Under the pieces are notes generated by a model. The model had not been told where the DNA came from. It searched no databases and was given only the letters and a program-made list of their open reading frames with translations. From contig NZ_JAQMWQ010000011.1 in NCBI RefSeq assembly GCF_030403775.1, positions 75,202-139,201 on the forward strand: 64,000 bases of DNA, given 5' to 3'. The first letter of the stretch is position 1; each line of letters starts with the position of its first letter. Shown piece after piece: positions 1 to 8,441 of this stretch. A program made the translations under genes and the position numbers. Source of the stretch: Paenibacillus sp. BSR1-1 (GTDB taxonomy: Bacteria > Bacillota > Bacilli > Bacillales > Cytobacillaceae).

Positions 1-237
1 TGATGATTGGAAGGCGTTATCCGCCAATTGACTCGCCTTATCCGCTGATTGGGGCACGCTATCCGATAATTGAGTTTGCCTTTTGATGATTGGCGGACGT
101 TATCCGCCAATTGACTCGCCTTATCCGCTGATTGGGGCACGCTATCCGATAATTGAGTTTGCTTTTTGATGATTGGCGGACGTTATCCGCCAATTGACTC
201 GCCTTATCCGCTGATTGGGGCACGCTATCCGATAATT
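1..237. repeat. Tandem repeat, 83-bp unit, three copies
   Basis: Three near-identical copies begin at 1, 84 and 167, the last cut short near 237. Each 83-base unit is built of four related 20-21 base subunits, three of them starting with a TATCCG core (for example TTATCCGCCAATTGACTCGCC minus its last base). The array is GC-richer than the sequence after it. No open frame or spacer variation is visible, so it is not a CRISPR array. It ends about 90 bases before pepT, and the window edge may cut it. Confidence 0.9.
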
Positions 238-327
238 AAATTCCGCCCCTCCCTTAAAATGTGTAACCGTTCCCACAAAATGATATGATACTCATGTACA
301 AAAACCTATAAAGGGAGTGTAGCAATA

Positions 328-1560
328 GTGAAAAACGAATTAATTGAAAGATTTACTTCCTACGTAAAAGTTGACACTCAATCTGATGAAAGTAGTGAAA
401 CTTGTCCATCAACAGAAGGTCAATGGACACTGCTTCGCATGCTCGAAGATGAATTAAAAGCAATTGGGATGGAAGAAATCACGCTTGATGAGAATGGCTA
501 CCTGATGGCGACCCTGCCATCCAACACAGAAAAGCAAGTCCCAACCATCGGCTTCCTTGCCCATGTCGATACCGCAACTGATTTTACTGGTAAAAACGTA
601 AAACCGCAAATCGTGGAAAACTATGACGGCCAAGAAATCGTCCTTAATGAAGCAATAAAAGTAATCATGTCACCTAAGGATTTCCCAAGTCTTCAATACT
701 ATAAGGGCCACACCCTAATCACCACGGACGGCACGACTCTCCTTGGAGCGGACAATAAAGCGGGCGTCACCGAAATTATGACGGCGATGGCTTACTTAAT
801 TAAGCATCCGGAAATCAAGCACGGCAGGGTCCGCGTTGCGTTCACACCAGATGAAGAGATTGGCAGGGGACCTCATAAGTTTGACGTTGCGGCCTTCAAT
901 GCCAGCTATGCTTATACCGTTGACGGAGGTCCGCTAGGGGAGCTGGAGTTCGAAAGCTTCAATGCAGCTGCCGCTAAAATTACTGTCCAAGGAACGAATA
1001 TTCACCCTGGCTCGGCCAAGGACAAAATGGTCAACTCCATGAAAATTGCCATGGAATTACATAGTAAACTTCCTACACAAGAAGCCCCTGAGCATACCGA
1101 GGGATACGAAGGCTTCTACCACTTAATCTCTTTTAATGGCGAGGTTGAGCAAACGAAGCTTCACTATATTATCAGGGATCATGACAAGGGAAAATTCAAC
1201 GAAAGAAAAGCAACGATGGAAAAAATTGTTGCCGACCTACAAGCAAAATATGGCACAGACTCCATCAAGCTAGAATTAAAAGACCAATATTACAACATGA
1301 GAGAGAAAATCGAACCAGTGAAAGAAATTGTCGACATCGCTCACCAGGCAATGGTGAATCTGGACATTACACCGATCACGAAGCCAATTCGCGGCGGCAC
1401 TGATGGCTCCCAATTATCCTACATGGGACTGCCAACGCCGAATATTTTTACCGGCGGCGAAAACTTCCACGGCAAATATGAATTTATTTCCGTTGATAAC
1501 ATGATTAAAGCCACTAACACCGTGATTGAAATCATCAAACTTACCGAGCAAAAAGCATAA
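328..1560 (+). CDS. pepT: Peptidase T (tripeptide aminopeptidase)
   Basis: A cytosolic zinc metallopeptidase of the M20B family that removes the N-terminal residue from tripeptides. The 410-residue length equals the usual PepT length. Visible metal and catalytic motifs are HVDTATDF near residue 80, GADNKAG near 140, TPDEEIGRG near 173 and the C-terminal GGTDGSQL and ENFHGKYE segments. The start is GTG at 328, preceded by AAAGGGAG at a good distance. The gene stands alone on the plus strand and ends at a terminator shared with the convergent gene. A likely -10 box, TATGAT, lies near 283, but I see no convincing -35. Confidence 0.96.
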   Translation: MKNELIERFTSYVKVDTQSDESSETCPSTEGQWTLLRMLEDELKAIGMEEITLDENGYLMATLPSNTEKQVPTIGFLAHVDTATDFTGKNVKPQIVENYDGQEIVLNEAIKVIMSPKDFPSLQYYKGHTLITTDGTTLLGADNKAGVTEIMTAMAYLIKHPEIKHGRVRVAFTPDEEIGRGPHKFDVAAFNASYAYTVDGGPLGELEFESFNAAAAKITVQGTNIHPGSAKDKMVNSMKIAMELHSKLPTQEAPEHTEGYEGFYHLISFNGEVEQTKLHYIIRDHDKGKFNERKATMEKIVADLQAKYGTDSIKLELKDQYYNMREKIEPVKEIVDIAHQAMVNLDITPITKPIRGGTDGSQLSYMGLPTPNIFTGGENFHGKYEFISVDNMIKATNTVIEIIKLTEQKA

Positions 1561-1562
1561 TC

Positions 1563-1593
1563 AAAAAAGCTAACCCTCATGGTTAGCTTTTTT
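1563..1593. terminator. Bidirectional terminator between pepT and the phosphotransferase gene
   Basis: A perfect 13-base stem (AAAAAAGCTAACC with its complement) closes on a CTCAT loop. It has A and T runs on both sides, so it can work in both directions. The stop codon of the minus-strand gene lies inside the right arm. Confidence 0.9.
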
Positions 1594-2536
1594 CTGTGGA
1601 AAAGAGAGCAGCACCACACTGCCGCAGACTGCAGGCCGTCTCTTCCCGCTGTGTAATCAGCTGTTCCACCGACCACTTTCCGCCGTTATTCTGTAAGTCC
1701 TTTTGGATCAGCAGGAGCATCCAAATGGAAAAAGCCGCCGCGAACAAATAGTACTCCTTCATAAAGTCATCGTCATTAATCTCTAATTCTACTTGGCTAA
1801 GATACGATTTTAAAATCAGGTCGCGAAATTCACTCGTAATCGTCCTTGGAAAAAGGGGATGAGACATATCCAAAACATGATACAAATCCCAGTATGGCGT
1901 ATTAAGGTGCGTATGCTCCCAATCCAATATCATCATTTTATTATCCACGAGGGCGTAGTTTCCGACATGTAAATCCCCATGTGACAAAACCTGATGCGTT
2001 GAAAATTCCACCTCGCCGAGCAAAGCATAAATATGTTGTATAAGTTTTTCGTCAATCTGTAATTGGGGCAGTATTTGATAAAACGACTCCCGCCTATCAC
2101 AAATTTCTGCAACAATTTTACCAATCTGCGGCTTCAGCCCTTTAACCGGTAGATCCCCCAGCTTTCCCACAGGGAGGGAATGCCACCAAGCCACCCACTT
2201 GACAACGCCCAACACGGTTCCCTCATTAAATTTATGCGTAAGCCGGCCGGCATCTTCCAGTATCATCCAGCTCAATTCCGGATTATCACTTTTTGAATAA
2301 GAGAGTATTTTAGGGAAAATAGCAGGGAAATGGGGGAGCACCTGTTCATGGATCCACGCTTCCTTACCTAATTGATCGTTATTGGTCAGCGGCTTAAAAA
2401 TATAACTTTCCGCCTCTGACAAATAAAATCGTTCGACAAATCTTCCATTCATGCCCTTATAAAGAATTTCCCTTTTCATAATCAACTTTTCATTTAACAA
2501 ACCGTTTTCGAGAACAATATCATTCGGCAGCCTCAA
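1583..2536 (-). CDS. Aminoglycoside phosphotransferase-family protein (CotS/YutH-like)
   Basis: A kinase-fold protein of about 317 residues. The Brenner-type motif LSHGDLHVGNY and the metal-binding MILDWEHTHLNTPYWD segment are present in the C-terminal half, as in aminoglycoside phosphotransferases, choline kinases and the Bacillus spore-coat proteins CotS and YutH. The substrate cannot be read from sequence. Given the genus, a spore-coat or small-molecule kinase is more likely than drug resistance. The open frame runs back to a GTG at 2548, but AGGTGG overlaps that codon. TTG at 2536 has this SD at eight bases and is preferred. The gene is monocistronic and convergent with pepT. Confidence 0.8.
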   Translation of the reverse strand: MRLPNDIVLENGLLNEKLIMKREILYKGMNGRFVERFYLSEAESYIFKPLTNNDQLGKEAWIHEQVLPHFPAIFPKILSYSKSDNPELSWMILEDAGRLTHKFNEGTVLGVVKWVAWWHSLPVGKLGDLPVKGLKPQIGKIVAEICDRRESFYQILPQLQIDEKLIQHIYALLGEVEFSTHQVLSHGDLHVGNYALVDNKMMILDWEHTHLNTPYWDLYHVLDMSHPLFPRTITSEFRDLILKSYLSQVELEINDDDFMKEYYLFAAAFSIWMLLLIQKDLQNNGGKWSVEQLITQREETACSLRQCGAALFSTEKS

Positions 2537-2624
2537 AGGTCCCACCACCTAGTCTAGATTAGTAGGATAATAGATTTACTTTTATAGAAAAAGTTTCCAC
2601 TATGAATATAATGCTAACTCTAAA

Positions 2625-4202
2625 TCATCGCAAGTTTTCCGATTCAGGCAGGGGAAAAAACTCAGACAGCCTCTTCACCTGACCATCACTAGCTTTAAAA
2701 ACTATATGGTCACGGGTAAATTTCTTTGGTGTATCAATGCCGCAGGCAGCCGCTAAAGCAAACAGTCCCTGGCGGACATTAATAATATAGTTCATCACAC
2801 GCCACTTCTTTTCTTCTGGCACCAATGCTTCCTGATGTTTCGGGTCCGTCGTCGTAACACCTGCCGGACATTTACCGGTATGGCACTGCAGGGCCATAAT
2901 GCAGCCGTTCGCAATCATAAAGCCGCGGGCAGAGTTCACCGCATCAGCACCGATCCCCAAAGCAATTGCTATTTTATCAGCCGAAATTAACTTTCCTGAC
3001 GCAAAAATCTTGACCTTACGGCGTACCCCATACACATAAGCTTTATCGACGACTGCAATCAAAGCAGGATAAAGGGGGAGGCCCATCGAGTCTGCCATCG
3101 ATTTAAAGGTCGCACCTGTACCGCCCTCACCGCCATCAACCGTAATAAAATCAGGATAAATCTGCAGTCGATTCATCGTTTCGAATAATTCATCCAGTTT
3201 CGAGTGATGGCCCACCACGATTTTCATTCCAACGGGTTTTCCGCCTTCTTCTTGCAGTGTTTTGATAAATTGCAATGCTTCCGCTGCATTTCGCAAAAAA
3301 GAAAAGCGATTCGGCGAATTGATTGTTTGGCCTTCTCGAACCTTTCTAATTCGAGCAACCTTTGCTGTGACCTTTGCCCCCTCAAGATGGCCGCCGCGGA
3401 TTTTTGCCCCTTGGCCGAACTTCAGCTCAAAAGCTTTAATCATTGGCTCTGCTGCCTTCGTCTTGAATTCAGCAAGTGAAAAGCGCCCTTCAGCATCACG
3501 ATATCCAAATAAACCGGGACCAATTTGGGAAACGACATCGGCGCCGCTTTCAAGATGCTCCGGCGCCACTCCTCCTTCACCGGTATTGATCCATGAACCG
3601 CCTGCCATTCTGCTGCCATGGCCCGTCGAAAGAATGTAGTGTTCTCCAACAGAGCCGTAAGAGGTTGCTGAGGCACCAAAAGGCCCGCGCAGCCTCCAGG
3701 GTTCCCTGCGGTCCCGGCCGACGACAATTGTATCCTCCTCATGAAAAAGCCAACGAGTAATTTCATCCTCTTCAAGGTGCTCTCGCCGGGTGAACAATCC
3801 CTCATGGTCTATTTTATATTTCATGGCATGGACCTTTTCCTGATTATCAACCTTTAATTCATCATTTAAGAGCGGAAATATCTCGTTAGCGATAAAGTAA
3901 CCGGGCTGCTCAAAATCCCGCTTGGAGCCAAAGCTCAACAGGTCACTGCGGTATTTCGCTGAAAAAACAATCCCTAAATAATCGGCGCGTGAAAACGGTC
4001 CCGTCCCATTATCACTGTCAAACCAGTATTGCCGCAGCTTCGGTCCCATCATTTCGAGAACATAACGTATCCAGCCAAAATAGGGATAGGCCCTGATAAT
4101 GGAATGCTGGGGCTTTTTTGCCAAGTTGCGCAGCCAGAAGAAAAAGCAAAGCGGGCCGCCAATAAATACAATCAATAGAATGATCAGAATCGTTATTAAC
4201 AT
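2625..4202 (-). CDS. FMN-binding glutamate synthase family protein (YerD-like)
   Basis: This 525-residue protein has a single N-terminal membrane segment (residues 2-24) followed by a glutamate synthase central/FMN domain. Visible motifs are SWINTGEGG, SQIGPGLFGYR, TVDGGEGGTGA and the cysteine-rich ALQCHTGKCPAGV, which in GltB ligates a 3Fe-4S cluster together with an upstream cysteine. The glutaminase domain of true GltB is missing. It resembles B. subtilis YerD, whose substrate is not firmly known. ATG at 4202 follows a strong GGAGGAG. The gene appears to be single, with no GltD partner next to it. Confidence 0.88.
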   Translation of the reverse strand: MLITILIILLIVFIGGPLCFFFWLRNLAKKPQHSIIRAYPYFGWIRYVLEMMGPKLRQYWFDSDNGTGPFSRADYLGIVFSAKYRSDLLSFGSKRDFEQPGYFIANEIFPLLNDELKVDNQEKVHAMKYKIDHEGLFTRREHLEEDEITRWLFHEEDTIVVGRDRREPWRLRGPFGASATSYGSVGEHYILSTGHGSRMAGGSWINTGEGGVAPEHLESGADVVSQIGPGLFGYRDAEGRFSLAEFKTKAAEPMIKAFELKFGQGAKIRGGHLEGAKVTAKVARIRKVREGQTINSPNRFSFLRNAAEALQFIKTLQEEGGKPVGMKIVVGHHSKLDELFETMNRLQIYPDFITVDGGEGGTGATFKSMADSMGLPLYPALIAVVDKAYVYGVRRKVKIFASGKLISADKIAIALGIGADAVNSARGFMIANGCIMALQCHTGKCPAGVTTTDPKHQEALVPEEKKWRVMNYIINVRQGLFALAAACGIDTPKKFTRDHIVFKASDGQVKRLSEFFPLPESENLR

Positions 4203-4345
4203 CCAAACTCCTCCTCCATTCTTTAATACTTATGTACGGTGAGTAAATTTTAAATCCAATATCTGCGAAGGAAGGGGGAAATTGTATGTTTTTATTGTGG
4301 AATGGTTACATTAACCATTGTTCTAAACTTAAGGAGGGTTGCGGA

Positions 4346-4474
4346 ATGGATAATAACAAAAGTACACATGAATTTGTCGAGGATCTGCGTGAAAGGCAGG
4401 AAAAGGACAGAAAAAATAAAGAACATCAAGGGGATAATCGCCCTGCCAAAAAATTGCCGAACCATAGCCATTAA
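4346..4474 (+). CDS. DUF4023-type small protein, 42 residues
   Basis: The start ATG at 4346 has AAGGAGGG at 4331. The product is a charged 42-residue protein: MDNNKSTHEFVEDLRERQEK at the N-terminus, then a basic stretch and the ending KKLPNHSH. This pattern (an acidic amphipathic start, then N-P/A-KKLPN near the end) fits the small DUF4023 family of Bacillus as I remember it. Function is unknown. Longer frames over the same span start further upstream without an SD. A strong terminator follows 3 bases after the stop. Confidence 0.7.
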   Translation: MDNNKSTHEFVEDLRERQEKDRKNKEHQGDNRPAKKLPNHSH

Positions 4475-4477
4475 TGG

Positions 4478-4512
4478 AAACAAGCCATGACATTTAATAT
4501 CATGGCTTGTTT
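4478..4512. terminator. Bidirectional terminator
   Basis: A 13-base stem (AAACAAGCCATGA and complement) with a nine-base loop and a T-run on the plus side. It serves the small plus-strand gene and probably also the minus-strand parR-like gene that ends at 4516. Confidence 0.85.
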
Positions 4513-4515
4513 TTC

Positions 4516-5118
4516 TTATTTATTCATATTCGCCAAAAACCCGCCAAGCAGGTCCTCTACTTCATCTTTTCCTTCACCGTCAACCACTTCTGTAATGGCC
4601 GGCTGCACTTTTTCCGCCCTATCCCAATCAAACCCATCTAAATCGTCCTCTAAATCATTTAGATCAATAGGGACAGTATCCTCCCCATTCCCGGCAGCCA
4701 CCTCTTTATAGCTAGCAGAAAGTTCCTCAGGAAATACTTTCTCCTGAAGGTATAAAGCCTCATCTATATCTAAAGATTTACTATTTAAAGATGCTAAAAG
4801 AGAGGTTGCACGAACTGGGTCAGAAATCAGTTGAAAAAGGATACTCCCAAGCAATGCCTCAGAGTGCTCATGCTTTAGCCAATCCCGCTGTGCTTTCGTC
4901 AGCCTCTGGGGGAGGGGAATCGTAATGGTTTCCTTTTCTCGTGAAACCGAACTGCTGACTCCCTGCATGACGAATTCCGCAATTTTACTTGAAAAATTTC
5001 TGCGCTCGGTTTCCTTCAATTTTTGAAGATGCTTGACAATATGGTCAGGTGTATCGGAAGGGACCCGGAAGGATATTGCCTGGCCCCTTGTTATATCATT
5101 AGTCGCAGCCTTTTTCAT
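4516..5118 (-). CDS. ParR-like centromere-binding protein
   Basis: A 200-residue protein encoded 13 bases after the ParM-like gene. The N-terminal 50 residues start with a short strand (AISFRVPSDTPDHIV) followed by two predicted helices, the layout of a ribbon-helix-helix DNA-binding fold as in plasmid ParR. The last 60 residues are very acidic (DLNDLEDDLDGFDWD), a tail that could contact the actin filament. In type II segregation the adaptor binds repeated sites next to the operon and couples them to ParM. The identification rests mainly on the neighbour and the fold, not on family identity. ATG at 5118 follows AAGGTGAT. Confidence 0.72.
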   Translation of the reverse strand: MKKAATNDITRGQAISFRVPSDTPDHIVKHLQKLKETERRNFSSKIAEFVMQGVSSSVSREKETITIPLPQRLTKAQRDWLKHEHSEALLGSILFQLISDPVRATSLLASLNSKSLDIDEALYLQEKVFPEELSASYKEVAAGNGEDTVPIDLNDLEDDLDGFDWDRAEKVQPAITEVVDGEGKDEVEDLLGGFLANMNK

Positions 5119-5131
5119 TTCATCACCTTAT

Positions 5132-6310
5132 TTAGCTTTTTACAGGTTGTGGTTGTGGTTGTTTAACAATATTTTGTTTCTCCGTTTTTCTGGCAAAATC
5201 CATAATGAGTTTATAATAGGCATTTGCCATCATCCAAATACTTTCTTTATCATCTTCAAAGAATTCCAGATTATATCCGTCGAGATTATTATTTAATGTT
5301 TTAATATAATCCTTCAATACATGAGCTCCGCCGCCTACAAAGTAGCAGATTTCCGTTTGTGAGTTCTTTGACCATACATTTCGTAATAAACGATACTGTT
5401 TTTTGGCTAAATCAAGCAGAATTCGATCAGTAATATCATGGACACTTGTTCTGCTTCCTTTTACCATAATGTGGTTTCGGTCATTCTTTCGTGTGATGAT
5501 TTCGACCACGTCACGGCGGCTATCCAGTTCAACGCCGTGCTTCGTTCTGATTTCCTCACGAATGGCTTCCAATGATTCTGAAACACCTAGGTTAAAGCCC
5601 TGTGCTTTATCATCATCAACATTTCGATTTTTAATGACAGCAATATCTGTTGATAAACCACCGATATCTTGAATGAGAATGCGTCTATCAATTAAGTCCT
5701 TATTGATAATTTTTAAGTTATTATCCATCACAAGGTTAATGTAAGCTGCAAATCCTTCCGGATAGACCTTTACTTCATTGAACTTAAGGTTCACCTTTAA
5801 GCCCTGGTATTTTGGAGTTACTAAAAATTCAACTTGATGGACAGAGCCCATTAATTTCGAACGATATCCTGCATCTTTTCCTTCCTTTACTTCGCGAAGG
5901 GGGAGACCAGTACCTAATGTATAATTGGCATCAATGATATTCTTTGTCTTTAGAAAAGTGGCATCATCTTTTACTGCATCTAACGCTAATGTTGTAAATA
6001 ACATAATTAAGGTTTGGTCTTCTTCTGACTTGCTGCTGCCCGGGTCTAATTCGGTAGCATTATTACTTTTAGTGGCTAAATTACCGACACGATAGATTAC
6101 GTTATTTTCTTTTAAGGCAGGGGAGTGGATTTTAACGTGGATTCCGTCTAACGGATTTTTGTTATCAAGTTCTTCGATCCCAATTACAGGACGATCCTCA
6201 GTGTCCCTTGCAATAATATTAGGAATATTTAATTCATACTCTAATTCCCCGAAAATAGCTTTTATGGAGTCATTACCTACATCAATGGCAGCAATTCTGG
6301 ACTTTGTCAT
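5132..6310 (-). CDS. ParM/StbA-family actin-like ATPase
   Basis: A bacterial actin of the plasmid-segregation type (392 residues). The actin-fold ATP motifs are clear: phosphate 1 AIDVGNDSIKAIFG at the N-terminus, phosphate 2 QDIGGLSTDIAV near residue 215 and the adenosine motif FVGGGAHVL near 330. ParM-type proteins polymerise with ATP and push or pull DNA bound by ParR. The C-terminus ends in a proline- and glutamine-rich tail (KQPQPQPVKS). The preferred start is ATG at 6310, seven bases after AAGGAATG; an ATG at 6319 overlaps that SD. It is the first gene of a two-gene operon, and phased repeats lie directly upstream. Confidence 0.9.
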   Translation of the reverse strand: MTKSRIAAIDVGNDSIKAIFGELEYELNIPNIIARDTEDRPVIGIEELDNKNPLDGIHVKIHSPALKENNVIYRVGNLATKSNNATELDPGSSKSEEDQTLIMLFTTLALDAVKDDATFLKTKNIIDANYTLGTGLPLREVKEGKDAGYRSKLMGSVHQVEFLVTPKYQGLKVNLKFNEVKVYPEGFAAYINLVMDNNLKIINKDLIDRRILIQDIGGLSTDIAVIKNRNVDDDKAQGFNLGVSESLEAIREEIRTKHGVELDSRRDVVEIITRKNDRNHIMVKGSRTSVHDITDRILLDLAKKQYRLLRNVWSKNSQTEICYFVGGGAHVLKDYIKTLNNNLDGYNLEFFEDDKESIWMMANAYYKLIMDFARKTEKQNIVKQPQPQPVKS

Positions 6311-6442
6311 ATACATCATTCCTTTTTCTTTAATAGATTTAGATTCAAATTAAGATATGTAAAACTATTACATACTAATAGATTATAGGAGATTAATAGA
6401 TTCTTCAATAGTCCAACAGAAACGAAATACAAGTGTAAAGAA

Positions 6443-6620
6443 GTAAACATTTTGTAAACACCAGCAGAGATGTAAACATTTTTGTAAACATTGATTACAA
6501 TAGTGTATACAACGCTAAACCACGGGAAGTATTCATTTTCGTATACATGTATACATTTACGTTTACACGTATACATCCATTGTAAACAATCACGTAAACA
6601 TGTATGCATTTTTGTACACA
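6443..6620. repeat. Phased heptamer array A (candidate parC-like centromere)
   Basis: GTAAACA, GTATACA and close variants start at 6443, 6454, 6472, 6484, 6505, 6541, 6549, 6561, 6569, 6582, 6594, 6602 and 6614. Steps are mostly 8 or 12, summing to about 20, two helical turns. The array begins about 130 bases upstream of the ParM-like gene, the usual place for a ParR-bound centromere that also acts as operator. Between array A and the 162-bp repeat (6621-6767), and between that repeat and array B (6930-7157), I see nothing recognisable. Confidence 0.75.
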
Positions 6621-6767
6621 TTAGGAATCGCCTTAAAAAACTAGACTACTAGTACTTTTGATATAAGTGGTTCAACTCCTGTTTGGCAACAGTTAAAGTT
6701 GACACAAAGAAATACTATTCGTATAACTTCATGATTGTTCATTGAGAAACATAGATCCTTTCTTAAA

Positions 6768-6929
6768 GCTTCTTTTCACAAAGATTGTTGATTTTCGTAT
6801 AAGTTCATCAACCCGCCGCTTACAAGATTCTTCGTGGCATCTTTTTATAAGAACATTTGCAAAAAGTGTCTAGCGACTTTGCTAATAGCTTTTAATAAGT
6901 TCCAAAAGCAAAAAGTTTACGAAAAGAGC
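6768..6929. repeat. 162-bp dispersed repeat with terminal inverted repeats, copy 1
   Basis: This stretch matches 58783-58944 over its full 162 bases, at roughly 80% by eye. The ends are imperfect inverted repeats: GCTTCTTTTCACAAAG on the left and, read inward from the right, GCTCTTTTCGTAAAC. There is no open frame. The size and ends suggest a MITE-like element. It separates array A from arrays B and C. Confidence 0.75.
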
Positions 6930-7157
6930 AAAACGAGTTAAGAAATTGATTCATTATAATAATCCCTGAGTTCTGCTTTTTCTGAGTACCATCAGTTACT
7001 TCCTACTATATTCTCCATTGGAAGTGTCCCTGCCAAAAAGGGATCTCCTAAAACCTTTATATATGAATATTCCAGGCTGTGTTTGCGCCGAATTTTTTAA
7101 TAGTCATGGTAGTATTAATCTCCCCATATAAAATACTTTTACGTTCGTGACGATTTA

Positions 7158-7324
7158 GTATACAGGTTCGTAAACATAGATGACAAACCTGTATACATAA
7201 TGTTACAGATGTCTACGTATTCGTGTACTTGTTTGCAAATATGTTTACCAAAACGTTTACTTGTGTACACATTTGTAAACATCAAGTATACAACCATGTA
7301 AACGAGTAAACGGATTTGTTTACG
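7158..7324. repeat. Phased heptamer array B
   Basis: GTNNACR-type heptamers start at 7158, 7170, 7191, 7211, 7223, 7231, 7243, 7255, 7263, 7275, 7286, 7298, 7306 and 7318. The 12/8 spacing is almost unbroken. Individual words vary (GTATACA, GTAAACA, GTCTACG, GTTTACG), while GT, AC and the spacing are kept, as expected for protein-binding sites. It shares an extended match with array C. Confidence 0.75.
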
Positions 7325-7455
7325 AAATAAAAGTAAAAACCTAAAGTACCATCTACATTACAATAATCCGTTAATACCGCCATTTCGCCAGTTAGTTTGG
7401 ATAGGCACAATAAAATAAATATACTTGTTGTCATGGGCGCCTTGTTAATTAATAT

Positions 7456-7922
7456 TATTATTTTTCTATTAGTCTATCACTTTCCCACCCCCCTGCCACT
7501 ACATGATAGCCAGCAAGGCTAAGGTGGGTGTTCGAAGGATTTGGTACATAGACTGCAATATCAGCTACATTTATCACTTGTGCAGTTGGGACGAATGTAT
7601 CGCCATGAGCTGCACCTTTACTCGAATTTGGCCATAAAAGGCTGTTAATAATGGAGCTAATTGATCTTGCAGTGCTTGTGGGGCACATAGGAATGGGTCA
7701 TAGTAGCCCATTACATAAACTTTTACATTTGGATTCAGCTGATCAACTGTGCCCAGAATTGCGTTTATCTTTGCAGCAATAGTCCCACAATTGCTGTCGG
7801 TGCTCTTGTTGGGTAAGCCTGAATGGCTGGAAACGTTGCAAGCAGGTTATTCGCACCAATATCAATTGTAACGTGAGTAGCTTCTTTTATTTCTTTTGAA
7901 CATCTGGATTACTTAATTAATT
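7456..7922 (-). pseudogene. Decayed 3' copy of the SGNH hydrolase domain
   Basis: The segment is a degraded copy of the last 150 codons of the gene at 8442-10196. Matching protein pieces include AHGDTFVPTAQVINVA, the HLSLAGY block and, near 7880, the coding for ATHVTIDIGAN. The copies differ by several indels that break the frame, and the copy lacks the N-terminal, transpeptidase and repeat regions. Flanking sequence on its 3' side also matches (for example GCCATTTCGCCAGTTAGTTT at 7380 and 8356), so it arose by a segmental duplication that included array B or C. Confidence 0.85.
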
Positions 7923-7994
7923 GCACCAAATTTAAAAAATCCATTGTAGAATTAATTGATACCAAAAATATACCTTTCCGTTCGTTATGATTTA

Positions 7995-8133
7995 GTATAC
8001 AAATTCGTAAACAAATAGGACAAACCTGTATACATAGTGTCATTACTAGATGTCTACGGATTTGTGTACTTGTCTACACATTTGTAAACATCATGTATAC
8101 AACAAAGTAAACAAGTAAACGTATTTGTCTACG
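7995..8133. repeat. Phased heptamer array C
   Basis: Heptamers start at 7995, 8007, 8028, 8052, 8064, 8072, 8084, 8095, 8107, 8115 and 8127, again with 12, 8 and 20-base steps. The first 60 bases and the last 50 align with array B, including the flanks CGTTMTGATTTAGTATACA-like and CCTAAAGYACCATCTACATTA-like. Arrays B and C are therefore duplicates, and the spacing has been preserved in both. Confidence 0.75.
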
Positions 8134-8395
8134 CAAAAAAATAAAAAACCTAAAGCACCATCTACATTAGGAAACAAAGAACGTTATTCTCTCTACTCTC
8201 ATCCAACAAAATCCCAATAACTATACCAATTAACTTTTGCAGGTTCTAAAATTATCACTTCTTTATTTGCCACTGGTGCGTTGATAGTCAATACAGCCTG
8301 TCGTAATCTTTAAACTATAGTATAATATAGTGGACACCATAATCCATTAATACTGCCATTTCGCCAGTTAGTTTCGATAAGCACAATAAAATAAA
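8134..8395. other. Non-coding stretch with a possible coding remnant
   Basis: Beyond the duplicated flanks this stretch holds one short minus-strand frame, about 8199-8300, with a protein-like composition (INAPVANKEVIILEPAKVNW in part). It has no start, no SD and no match that I recognise. It may be the tail of a lost gene. Confidence 0.3.
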
Positions 8396-8417
8396 GACAC
8401 CCTTTGTGGAGGGTGCC
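8396..8417 (-). terminator. Terminator of the transpeptidase/SGNH gene
   Basis: An eight-base stem (GGCACCCT with AGGGTGTC, one G-T pair) and a six-base loop, followed on the minus strand by TTTATTTTATT. It lies 25 bases beyond the stop. Confidence 0.75.
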
Positions 8418-8441
8418 TTGTTAATTGAAATTATTTTTCTA

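Noticed and set aside
1..237. Possible CRISPR array
   Set aside because: The spacers between the 21-base words are not unique; the 83-base unit repeats as a whole, and no cas gene is present.
3440..3805. Overlapping frames inside the glutamate synthase-like gene
   Set aside because: Shadow frames of a clear coding region.
6316..6621. Open frame of 101 residues over array A
   Set aside because: Its protein is low in complexity and comes from the heptamer repeats; there is no SD and it occupies the ParM upstream region.
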